DNA of 11,182 bases, from contig URYM01000036.1 in the NCBI GenBank assembly GCA_900552095.1, positions 1-11,182 on the forward strand, written 5' to 3'. Source of the stretch: an uncultured Blautia sp. Lineage in GTDB: Bacteria > Bacillota > Clostridia > Lachnospirales > Lachnospiraceae. The notes under the pieces were generated by a model that had not been told where the DNA came from, did no database searches, and saw only the letters and a list, made by a program, of their open reading frames with translations. Below are positions 4,839 through 11,182 of this stretch, one piece after another (within the stretch, counting starts at the first letter, position 1; every line of letters begins with the position of its first letter). The position numbers and the translations under genes are program-made.

Positions 4839-6943
4839 AAAAATCAGTGATTGCTGCAGCAGTCTCCGTGGGGGTCGTGCTGGCAGGAGCAGGGATTTTT
4901 GCCGCGGTGCGTGCTTCCGGCAAAAAGCCGGTGCAGGTAATACCAGTTTACGAGTTAAGCACCGGCTATTATGAAGATTCCGCCAGATTAAGCGCCATGA
5001 TTTCCTCAGATGTTTCACAGAATGTCCATGTGACTAAAAATCAGAAGATCAAAGAAGTCTATGTAAAAGAGGGTCAGCAGGTAAAAGTAGGAGATCCGCT
5101 GATTTCTTATGATATGTCACTGGCAGATTTAAATCTTGAGATTGAACAGATGAAACATGAGGGGATTGAGCTGCGGATCCAGAAAGCAGAGGCGGATCTT
5201 AAGATGCTGAAAGAAGGGAAAGTTCCGCCGCAGTCGCAGGTAGGAGGCCTGCCGGAGGGAAACAGTCCGAAACCGGAGAAAAAAGAGGCAGAGAAGATGT
5301 CTTTTCAGGGAGGAATCCTCAACGATACCCCGATTCCCACAGATGTGCCGGTTCCTTCCGATACGCCGGAACCAATGCTGACACCGGCGCCGAGTGACAC
5401 ACCAAAGCCTACAGTTTCACCGGAACCGACAGTTTCGCCCTCTCCGACAGAGGAACCTGCTCCGGAGCCGACCAAAGAGCCGGAGAAACCGGAAGAGAAG
5501 CCGTCAGACGGCGGGCCTGCCTATAAGGATCGGGTGTATACGAAACTGACCTATGAAGCCTATCCTGTCAGCGGAAAAGGAACCGAGAAAGATCCGTATA
5601 TCTTTGTATGCAGAGATGGAAATGTGGTCGTGACCGGTGATTTTCTGAATAAAATGGCAGGTTATCCTCAGAGCAGTACTCAGACGGACAAGATAAAAGA
5701 CGAACAGGGGAATCCGATTCCCGGGTATCATTTCCGGGTAGAAGTGAGAAAAGATGATCTTTATAATGGGAGCACCTGTAAAGCCTGGATTGGAAATGGA
5801 GAGAAACTGCCCTGGATCCATCCCCAGAATGTATTTGTTCTGGAAGAACAGGAAGCTCTGGAAAAATTGAATCAGGCGCTTCGGCCGGAGGTAGATGCTT
5901 CTCTGCTTCAGACCGCCCTGGAGGCGGCAGTTTCCCTTGATATTACTCTGTATGAAGAAGGCGCAGAGATGGATGATTTCCTGGAAGCGCTTTCCCGGGC
6001 GCAGGCGGTGATGAACAAGGTGGAGCGGGAAGAGAGTGTTCTTCAGTCGGCGATCGATCAGGCGCTGCAGGCGCTGATGACAGCTCAGGGAAATCTGAAG
6101 CCCAGACAGGACAGCGGATCCGGGAACGGTGGTTTTGATGATGGACTGATCGGAGGAGGCGGAGGAAGCACAGGTCCCACCTACACAAAAGAAGAGATTG
6201 AGAAAATGAAGACAGAGAAGGAGAGGGAACTGCGCCAGCTGAATCTGGATCTGCGTCAGTCTGATCTGAATGTGCGGAAACTGACAGCCGATACGGAGAA
6301 TCAGAGTATTAACAGCACAATAAACGGAGTGGTGAAAGCAGTGGGAGATCCGGAAAATCCCGAGGGAACGAATGGAGAACCTTTTATTCAGGTGGCAAGC
6401 AGTGAGGGACTTTATGTGCAGGGAACATTAAGTGAACTGATGCTGGATCAGGTGGAGACAGGGCAGTTGTTAAATGGTTTCGGCTATGAGAGCGGAGTGA
6501 GTTTTCAGGCGGAAGTCAGAGAAGTGTCCCTTTACCCGGCAAACAATAACTATTTCGGAGGAATGGGAAACAGCAACGCTTCCTATTATCCTTTTATTGC
6601 CTATATCGAAGATGCTGCAGGACTGAAAAACTTTGAGATGGTAGAACTGAATATGCAGGGAGGAACCTCCATGGATTCCATGGAAGCGGAGATGATCACC
6701 CTTTCCAAGGCATTTATCAGAAATGAAGACGGTATCGACTACGTGATGAAGGAAGGAGAAAACGGCAGACTGGTGCGCCAGGAGGTAGAACTGGGCCGGA
6801 TTATCTGGGGAGATGCGTATGAGATCCGGTCAGGCCTGACGGCGGAGGATAAAATTGCCTTCCCCTATGGAAAAGAAGTGAAGGAAGGGGCAAAGACGGA
6901 AGTGATCAGCGCAGCAGAATTTTGGGAGGACGCTTATGCTTGA
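4835..6943 (+). CDS. Large efflux adaptor with a surface-type insertion (adaptor B)
   Basis: A 702-residue adaptor, far longer than the usual 350-450. It has an N-terminal membrane helix (about 4-25), a first lipoyl half (about 58-92, V-K-E-G-Q-Q-V-K-V-G-D-P-L), a helix (about 95-128), then an insertion of about 320 residues. The insertion holds a Pro/Thr/Ser/Glu-rich stalk (about 163-228), a beta-looking module with G-T-E-K-D-P-Y (about 230-336), a helical module resembling FIVAR repeats (about 354-422) and a glycine-rich linker (about 427-446). The second hairpin helix (about 451-490), second lipoyl half (I-N-G-V-V-K-A-V, 496-503), beta-barrel and membrane-proximal region follow. The ATG overlaps the ATPase stop and has AAGGAGGGAG ahead. 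The ends identify it as a MacA/HlyD relative; the role of the insert is unknown. Confidence 0.88.
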   Translation: MKKSVIAAAVSVGVVLAGAGIFAAVRASGKKPVQVIPVYELSTGYYEDSARLSAMISSDVSQNVHVTKNQKIKEVYVKEGQQVKVGDPLISYDMSLADLNLEIEQMKHEGIELRIQKAEADLKMLKEGKVPPQSQVGGLPEGNSPKPEKKEAEKMSFQGGILNDTPIPTDVPVPSDTPEPMLTPAPSDTPKPTVSPEPTVSPSPTEEPAPEPTKEPEKPEEKPSDGGPAYKDRVYTKLTYEAYPVSGKGTEKDPYIFVCRDGNVVVTGDFLNKMAGYPQSSTQTDKIKDEQGNPIPGYHFRVEVRKDDLYNGSTCKAWIGNGEKLPWIHPQNVFVLEEQEALEKLNQALRPEVDASLLQTALEAAVSLDITLYEEGAEMDDFLEALSRAQAVMNKVEREESVLQSAIDQALQALMTAQGNLKPRQDSGSGNGGFDDGLIGGGGGSTGPTYTKEEIEKMKTEKERELRQLNLDLRQSDLNVRKLTADTENQSINSTINGVVKAVGDPENPEGTNGEPFIQVASSEGLYVQGTLSELMLDQVETGQLLNGFGYESGVSFQAEVREVSLYPANNNYFGGMGNSNASYYPFIAYIEDAAGLKNFEMVELNMQGGTSMDSMEAEMITLSKAFIRNEDGIDYVMKEGENGRLVRQEVELGRIIWGDAYEIRSGLTAEDKIAFPYGKEVKEGAKTEVISAAEFWEDAYA

Positions 6944-8246
6944 GAATATTAGATTATCATTTCAGGGAATCTGGTCCCACAAGATGCGTTCCTTCCTCAC
7001 CATGCTGGGGATCATTATAGGAATTGCGTCTATCATCTCAATTGTTTCCACGATCAAGGGAACCAATGAGCAGATTAAACAGAATCTGGTGGGCGCAGGC
7101 AATAATATGGTGGATGTAAAACTGTATAAAGGGGCCGGCGAGTTCTATATGGACGAGGGGACAACGGAAGTGCTTCCCCTGACAAAAGAGCAGAAAGAAG
7201 AAATCCGGGGACTGGATCATGTGGAACATGCCACTTTCTACCGGGGGCGGGATAATTTTACTGCTTACAATGGAAATATTTCTTTAAATGGCGGTTTAAG
7301 AGGGGTAGATCAGGATTACCTGGCAGCCTGCGGATATATACTGACAGAAGGGCGGAACTTTATTGAAAGGGATTATGAGCAGTTCCAGAAGGTAGCGATT
7401 CTGGATACAACTGCGGCGGCCAGCCTTTTTGAGGGGGAATCCGCTCTGGGCAGAACGATTGAACTGGGGACAGAACCTTTTATCGTTGTCGGAGTGATTG
7501 AAAAATCGGATTCTTTTCAGCCTGTGATCAATTCCTACAAAGATTATATGACTTATTATCAGGAGACTGCAGGAATGATTTTGATTCCCGAGGCTTCCTG
7601 GCCTATCCTTTACACCTATGATGAGCCGGAACAGGCTGTGGTAACGGCGGAGCGTGTAGAGGATATGAGTGAGGTGGGCAGAAAAACGGAAACTATCATG
7701 AATGAGGCGGTCATCGGGGGCGCTGCGGTCTCGGAGGGTGAGACCGACGTTCTGGAAGGAGAGATGCGGGACGGATCCGCCAGTGGGAATACGGCAGGAT
7801 TTTCTTACCGGGCGGCTGATCTTCTGGAAAAGGCCAAGAGCCTGCAGGAGGTAAGTCAGAATACCAATCAGCAGCTTCTGTGGATCGCCAGTATCTCCCT
7901 TTTGGTGGGAGGAATCGGCGTTATGAATATTATGCTGGTGTCTGTGACAGAGCGAACCAGCGAGATCGGACTGAAAAAGGCGATCGGAGCGAAAAAGCGG
8001 CGGATTCTGAGCCAGTTTCTTACAGAGGCAGCGGTGCTGACCAGCATTGGCGGCGTGATCGGTGTGATTGTGGGAGTGATACTGGCACAGGTGATCTCGA
8101 AAGTTTCAGGAGCGCCGGTGGCCATCAGTGTTCCGGCAGCTCTGGGATCGGTGCTTTTTTCCATGGCGATCGGAGTCATCTTCGGGCTTCTGCCGTCTGT
8201 GAAAGCGGCAAACTTAAATCCCATTGATGCGCTGCGCTATGAGTAG
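6936..8246 (+). CDS. MacB-like ABC transporter permease (FtsX fold)
   Basis: A 436-residue permease. The first membrane helix (about 18-40) follows the typical N-terminus (S-H-K-M-R-S-F-L-T-M-L-G-I-I-I-G-I). A large extracellular MacB_PCD-type domain spans about 42-310, and three further helices (about 315-338, 365-387 and 399-420) make up the FtsX core, with T-E-R-T-S-E-I-G-L-K-K-A-I-G (338-351) after helix two and N-P-I-D-A-L-R-Y-E at the end. Residues about 260-290 are glycine/glutamate/serine-rich and look like extra sequence relative to a roughly 400-residue family member. The start overlaps the adaptor B stop by eight bases and has GGGAGGA (6924-6930). It forms the exporter with the ATPase and the two adaptors. 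Confidence 0.93.
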   Translation: MLENIRLSFQGIWSHKMRSFLTMLGIIIGIASIISIVSTIKGTNEQIKQNLVGAGNNMVDVKLYKGAGEFYMDEGTTEVLPLTKEQKEEIRGLDHVEHATFYRGRDNFTAYNGNISLNGGLRGVDQDYLAACGYILTEGRNFIERDYEQFQKVAILDTTAAASLFEGESALGRTIELGTEPFIVVGVIEKSDSFQPVINSYKDYMTYYQETAGMILIPEASWPILYTYDEPEQAVVTAERVEDMSEVGRKTETIMNEAVIGGAAVSEGETDVLEGEMRDGSASGNTAGFSYRAADLLEKAKSLQEVSQNTNQQLLWIASISLLVGGIGVMNIMLVSVTERTSEIGLKKAIGAKKRRILSQFLTEAAVLTSIGGVIGVIVGVILAQVISKVSGAPVAISVPAALGSVLFSMAIGVIFGLLPSVKAANLNPIDALRYE

Positions 8247-8276
8247 TGGGAGAGTTCCCGGATTTTAGAAAAAGAG

Positions 8277-8315
8277 AGAGCCTGTGAAAAAAGAAATATG
8301 TTTTTCACAGGCTCT
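8277..8315. terminator. Strong bidirectional terminator
   Basis: A perfect 15-bp stem (8277-8291 with 8301-8315) with a nine-base loop lies between the convergent permease and LUD-protein genes. On the plus strand the downstream tail is short in T. On the minus strand the stem is followed by a T-rich stretch (complement of 8269-8276), so it should be efficient for the LUD gene and probably also ends the efflux operon. Confidence 0.85.
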
Positions 8316-8326
8316 TTGAATGTTCT

Positions 8327-8950
8327 TTAATATCCCAGGGATTCTCCCACTAAAATTACTTTAATTCTTCCGGGAATCCGGGACTTGCGGGTAATGACTG
8401 TCTGACAGCAGATGCAGTCAGGGCTTAAACAGTCAGCGCAGATACCGGTTTTTCCGCAGGGAGTGGCCATTTTGAGCCGGGCTGTATTTGGCGGGGCGGC
8501 CATGCGGTGGATCCGTCTGATGGCATCGCTGACATCCGAAGTCATTTTGTTCATTCCGGTTACGACAATCACTTCTTTGGGTCCGTGAATCAGACAGGCT
8601 GCCCGATTGCCGCTTCCGTCAATATTGACCAGTTCACCATCGGTGGTAAAAGCGTTGGTACTGCAGAGAAAGCAGTCGGCCTCCACAATCTGCCCGTAGG
8701 TGACATCCGGGGATTTGCGGTCGAGAAAATGGTAGGAACCATCCGTGAGAAGATCCATGATTCCGGTTTCTTTTAAGGTCTCCGAGCCGCCGCAGGTTAC
8801 GGTAGATCCTTTTTTTAGTAATTCCTGTACTTTTGCTCGGGCACTCTCCCGATCGGGGCAGTAGTATGCGTCGATGGAGCGCTTCTGGAAGTTTTTAATA
8901 ATACTCTGGGCGGCCAGGGCCCAGCTGTTTTTCTGAGCTGGCAATGTCAT
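8327..8950 (-). CDS. LUD-domain protein (LutC/YkgG-like, DUF162)
   Basis: A 207-residue protein with the LUD (DUF162) pattern: G-G-S-E-T-L-K-E-T-G (54-63), L-D-R (76-78), S-T-N-A-F-T-T-D-G-E-L-V-N-I-D-G-S-G-N-R (97-116), G-P-K-E-V-I-V-V-T-G-M-N-K (123-135) and R-I-K-V-I-L-V-G-E-S-L-G-Y at the C-terminus. A cluster of six cysteines (165, 171, 174, 179, 181, 182) could bind metal or an Fe-S centre. Family members are called lactate utilisation proteins by relation to LutC, but here no LutA or LutB gene is adjacent, so a lactate role is unproven. AAGGAGG lies eight bases before the ATG on the minus strand. Confidence 0.88.
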   Translation of the reverse strand: MTLPAQKNSWALAAQSIIKNFQKRSIDAYYCPDRESARAKVQELLKKGSTVTCGGSETLKETGIMDLLTDGSYHFLDRKSPDVTYGQIVEADCFLCSTNAFTTDGELVNIDGSGNRAACLIHGPKEVIVVTGMNKMTSDVSDAIRRIHRMAAPPNTARLKMATPCGKTGICADCLSPDCICCQTVITRKSRIPGRIKVILVGESLGY

Positions 8951-8994
8951 AAAATCAGCCTCCTTTTTCTATGTATGGGTATTGCGCTGCCTTT

Positions 8995-9024
8995 ATTATA
9001 ACATTGCCCGGGGAGGGATGTTAA
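8995..9024 (-). promoter_or_regulatory. Promoter of the LUD-protein gene
   Basis: On the minus strand, TTAACA (9024-9019) and a perfect TATAAT (9000-8995) are separated by 18 bp. The predicted start near 8988 gives a leader of about 38 bases containing the AAGGAGG ribosome binding site. Confidence 0.65.
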
Positions 9025-9079
9025 GAAAAAAATTATAAAAAGTTCACAGGATTTTCAACCAAAAAGAGGGAAAATGCGT

Positions 9080-9085
9080 TATAAT
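9080..9085 (+). promoter_or_regulatory. -10 box of the CBS-protein gene
   Basis: A perfect TATAAT lies 73 bases before the CBS gene. No good -35 is seen at 16-18 bp; TCAACC (9055-9060) is at 19 bp. It is divergent from the LUD promoter in the same 208-base intergenic region. Confidence 0.5.
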
Positions 9086-9105
9086 AACAAAAGAGAAGGA
9101 AGAAC

Positions 9106-9122
9106 TGCGCAGAAAGTGCGCA
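9106..9122 (+). promoter_or_regulatory. Small hairpin in the CBS-gene leader
   Basis: TGCGCA occurs twice, separated by GAAAG. As the hexamer is its own reverse complement, the two copies form both a direct repeat and a 6-bp hairpin with a five-base loop. It would sit about 15 bases into the transcript. It could stabilise the mRNA or bind a protein; no riboswitch class is recognised. Confidence 0.35.
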
Positions 9123-9158
9123 AAAACTGAATTTCAGAAAGGGACAGGGATTTAGAAA

Positions 9159-9620
9159 ATGAACATACTTTTCTTTCTTAAACCGAAGAGTGAAGTGGCG
9201 TGTGTGGAGGACGATTACTCTGTGCGGCAGACGCTGGAGAAGATGGATTACCACAAGTACACGGCAGTGCCGCTTCTGAACCGGAAGGGAGAGTACATAG
9301 GAACACTGACGGAGGGAGATCTTCTCCGCTATATTAAAAACAAGCATTCACTTAATCTGCAGGAGGCAGAGGATATCAATATTATGAAGGTGCCGAGAAG
9401 GTGGTATAACCATCCGGTGAACATCAACTGCAATATGGAAGACCTTTTTCAGACTGCCATGAAGCAGAACTTTGTTCCGGTTACGGATGATAATGGAACC
9501 TTTATCGGGATTATCTGCCGGGCAGATATTATGCAGTATTATTATCAGCACGTCTGTGAAAATGGACAGAAAGTCAGCCGTGAGAATATGCGGGGAAGTG
9601 TGATCCCTTCCATGGGTTGA
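9159..9620 (+). CDS. Two-CBS-domain protein
   Basis: A 153-residue soluble protein made almost entirely of a CBS pair: CBS1 about residues 8-62 (Y-T-A-V-P-L-L-N-R-K-G-E-Y-I-G-T-L-T-E-G-D-L) and CBS2 about 75-130 (F-V-P-V-T-D-D-N-G-T-F-I-G-I-I-C-R-A-D-I). CBS pairs usually bind adenine nucleotides and act as sensors. With no catalytic or transport domain attached, this one probably acts on a partner protein or binds a nucleotide signal; neither can be named. The ATG at 9159 has only a modest AGGGA site (9146-9150). It is monocistronic, ended by the long hairpin at 9632-9692. Confidence 0.88.
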   Translation: MNILFFLKPKSEVACVEDDYSVRQTLEKMDYHKYTAVPLLNRKGEYIGTLTEGDLLRYIKNKHSLNLQEAEDINIMKVPRRWYNHPVNINCNMEDLFQTAMKQNFVPVTDDNGTFIGIICRADIMQYYYQHVCENGQKVSRENMRGSVIPSMG

Positions 9621-9631
9621 ATTCTCCCGGG

Positions 9632-9692
9632 AAAAGCAGAGCTGTTGTGCAATTTTGTTGAGGAAACAGATTGTACAATGGCTCTGTTTTTT
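9632..9692 (+). terminator. Long-stem terminator after the CBS gene
   Basis: The two arms (9632-9653 and 9670-9691) can pair almost continuously: an A/T base, CAGAGC with GCTCTG, two G-U wobbles, then TTGTGCAAT with ATTGTACAA including one G-U pair. A T run follows at 9687-9692. The stem of about 22 bp is longer than usual for an intrinsic terminator, and its descending arm overlaps the promoter of the next gene. Confidence 0.7.
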
Positions 9693-9699
9693 GTATACT
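9671..9699 (+). promoter_or_regulatory. Candidate promoter of the LytTR regulator operon
   Basis: TATACT (9694-9699) lies 17 bp after TTGTAC (9671-9676), a weak -35. The transcript would start near 9706, about 32 bases before the ATG. The -35 lies inside the descending arm of the terminator of the CBS gene. A second -10-like TATAGA at 9705-9710 has no good -35. Confidence 0.4.
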
Positions 9700-9737
9700 G
9701 TAAGTATAGAAATGTGGGAAAATATGAGGGGAAAGTT

Positions 9738-10451
9738 ATGATTCGGATTGTAATATGTGACGATCAGGAGGAGGACAGGAGTGAGGCCGGAATTCTGGTA
9801 CGGGAGAGTGCCCGGAAGGAGCGCGTGGAGATTCGTCTGGACTTTGTGGAAAATGGGACTGCATTGCTGGAATATCTGGGAGACAGGGAAGCGGATCTGA
9901 TCCTGCTGGATATTGAACTGCCCGGTGAGAGCGGGACGAAGCTGGCGGCTCAGGTGGAGCGGCTGGCGCCGGAGGCCAAGATTTTATTTGTGACAAATAT
10001 GGAAAGTATGGTCTTTGAAGCGGTGTCGCGCCATCCCTTTGGTTTTGTAAGAAAAAGGAGAATACAAAAAGAACTGCCGGATAATCTGAAGGATTATTTC
10101 CGAAAGTACGAGAAGGAACAGAAGCAGCTTGTGCTGGAAACAGAGGACGGAATGCTGCACTGGAGGGCGGGGGAATTGTGGTATATTGAGTGCTTTGGGC
10201 ATACGCTTACCCTGCACAGGAGCGATGGCAGAAAGCTGGAGATCCGAAAGCGTACCAGAACGATGGCAGAACTGGAAGAGGAACTGCGGGATGCAGGTTT
10301 TGTCCGTATTCATAAAGGTTATCTGGTAAATGTACAGGCTGTCTCGGCGATCGGGAAGGACTGGGTGAGACTTCCGGATGGAAAGCAGCTGAATATGAGC
10401 CGGAGGCGCGCCGCGGAGGTGAAAACGTTCTATATGAATTGGAGGGAATGA
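9738..10451 (+). CDS. LytTR-family response regulator (LytR/AgrA type)
   Basis: A 237-residue regulator with an N-terminal receiver domain (about 1-120) and a C-terminal LytTR DNA-binding domain (about 133-232). The receiver has the acidic pair D8/D9, the phosphoacceptor D58 (L-L-L-D-I-E-L-P), T86 and K106. The LytTR part shows W-Y-I-E-C-F-G-H (148-155) and F-V-R-I-H-K-G-Y-L-V-N (188-198), typical of the fold. I choose the ATG at 9738, preceded by AGGGG (9727-9731), because the receiver begins there; an in-frame extension upstream is non-homologous and lies in the terminator. The sensor kinase gene begins three bases after the stop, so the two form a two-component system. Targets are unknown. 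Confidence 0.93.
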   Translation: MIRIVICDDQEEDRSEAGILVRESARKERVEIRLDFVENGTALLEYLGDREADLILLDIELPGESGTKLAAQVERLAPEAKILFVTNMESMVFEAVSRHPFGFVRKRRIQKELPDNLKDYFRKYEKEQKQLVLETEDGMLHWRAGELWYIECFGHTLTLHRSDGRKLEIRKRTRTMAELEEELRDAGFVRIHKGYLVNVQAVSAIGKDWVRLPDGKQLNMSRRRAAEVKTFYMNWRE

Positions 10452-10454
10452 GAG

Positions 10455-11143
10455 ATGTGGTGGATCGAGCAGATAGCGTCGCTGGTACAGTCCGGGATTA
10501 CAGCGGACACGCTGGTACAGTATTTTGGCTGCAGGAAAGAACGGCAGAGACCGTTCCTTGTGGCGGGAATCTGCCTGATCAGTTATCTGGTCGTTCTGTG
10601 GGCAGAGACGGAGGGGATACCGTCTTTTCTCCTGGCGGGAATCAGTATCGGCGTCCAGTTTTTGCTGAGCTGCATCTGGCTGAGAGGAAAGACTGGTGAA
10701 AAGCTGATTCTTTGTATTTTAATAGATTTGACTATTCTGCTGGCTTCTTTGTTCAGCTTTCGCCTGTTTGAACTGCTCTTTCGGATCCGGGCAGTGGAGG
10801 CGAATGCGGGAACGGATTCCTGGGAACTGAGAATTTTATTTTTATTAATGTCTAACTTCTTGTTTTTTCTATGCACCCGGCTGATTTTAAGAGGGCGAAG
10901 AAAAGGAAGACTCAACCGGAGCGAGGTCGTTCTGCTACTGGCCATGACGGCGCTGACCCTGATCTGCGGGGGGATTGCCTATCAGGATATTATGGAGAAG
11001 CGGGGGACGTATCTGCATGGCCTTTTTATTATCGGTATGATTATTTTTACGGTGACGCTGTACGTATTCTTTATGCGGATGCATCTGTTCCGGGAGAAGG
11101 AGATGGAGGCAGAGCGGTTCCGCATTCAGGTGCAGGAGCAGAG
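10455..11143 (+). CDS. Polytopic sensor histidine kinase, 3'-truncated by the contig end
   Basis: The first 229 residues of a membrane protein cotranscribed with the LytTR regulator (ATG at 10455, three bases after its stop, with GGAGGG at 10441-10446). Six membrane segments are predicted (about 34-50, 56-75, 83-108, 126-142, 157-175 and 188-207), followed by a charged helical linker (about 211-229). This is the layout of AgrC/ComD-like kinases, whose phosphotransfer and GHKL ATPase domains would follow. Those catalytic parts are absent because the genomic sequence ends at 11143. Kinase identity is therefore inferred from topology and its partner gene. Codons after 11143 translate adapter and must be ignored. 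Confidence 0.8.
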
Positions 11144-11182
11144 CTGTCTCTTATACACATCTCCGAGCCCACGAGACCGTAC
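11144..11182 (+). other. Illumina Nextera adapter read-through (not genomic)
   Basis: The sequence CTGTCTCTTATACACATCT (11144-11162) is the 19-bp Tn5 mosaic end used in Nextera libraries. It is followed by CCGAGCCCACGAGAC (11163-11177), the remainder of the read-2 transposase adapter, and by CGTAC, which matches the first five bases of the Nextera i7 index I recall as N702. The block is untrimmed sequencing adapter at a contig end and should be removed before annotation. Confidence 0.97.

Noticed and set aside
4395..5018. Minus-strand ORF spanning the ATPase and adaptor B junction
   Set aside because: It crosses two coupled genes in antisense and has no start site or domain support.
5321..5518. 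Pro/Thr/Ser-rich coding stretch as a tandem DNA repeat
   Set aside because: Repetition is at the amino-acid level; the DNA copies are short and degenerate, so no tandem repeat array is called.
8318..8325. GAATGTTC near the permease terminator as a TetR site
   Set aside because: Incomplete match to the 13-bp palindrome, located between convergent gene ends where an operator has no clear role.
11144..11162. Tn5/IS50 mosaic end, suggesting a genomic transposon
   Set aside because: It is directly followed by the rest of the Nextera adapter and index-like bases at the very end of the contig, so it is library adapter.

Overview
The window reads like a low-to-moderate GC Gram-positive anaerobe, most probably a gut Lachnospiraceae (Clostridia). 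Grounds: strong AGGAGG-type ribosome binding sites, near-consensus sigma-A promoters, a DUF2871 protein, a stand-alone LUD-domain protein, a small two-CBS protein, a LytTR response regulator with a polytopic sensor kinase, and MacAB-like efflux genes without an outer-membrane partner. This is an inference from protein style; no rRNA or species marker is present. No tRNA, rRNA, CRISPR array, insertion sequence or phage gene was seen, and no gene-free stretch exceeds 210 bases.

Layout. (1) 1-175: leader region with a possible 14-codon ORF and a consensus promoter. (2) 176-2350: a TetR-type repressor followed by three overlapping or closely spaced small membrane protein genes, the last a DUF2871 protein. 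An identical 13-bp palindrome lies on the tetR promoter and just before the first membrane gene, so the cluster looks like a self-regulated unit. (3) 2397-2657, minus strand: a DUF1294 membrane protein, convergent with the previous operon across a shared terminator. (4) 2854-8246: a four-gene efflux operon in the order adaptor, ATPase, second adaptor, MacB-type permease, with translational overlaps at every junction. The second adaptor carries an insertion of about 320 residues (Pro/Thr/Ser-rich stalk, a beta-looking module and a FIVAR-like helical module) where a simple helical hairpin would be expected. (5) 8327-8950, minus strand: a LutC/YkgG-like LUD protein. (6) 9159-9620: a two-CBS-domain protein. 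(7) 9738-11143: a LytTR response regulator and the membrane half of its sensor kinase, truncated by the end of the contig.

The last 39 bases (11144-11182) are not genomic: they match the Illumina Nextera transposase adapter followed by five bases of what appears to be an index. The kinase is therefore truncated at 11143 by the assembly, not by biology.

The points most worth following are the two-adaptor ABC exporter with its surface-type insertion, and the TetR-controlled trio of uncharacterised membrane proteins with histidines in predicted membrane segments.
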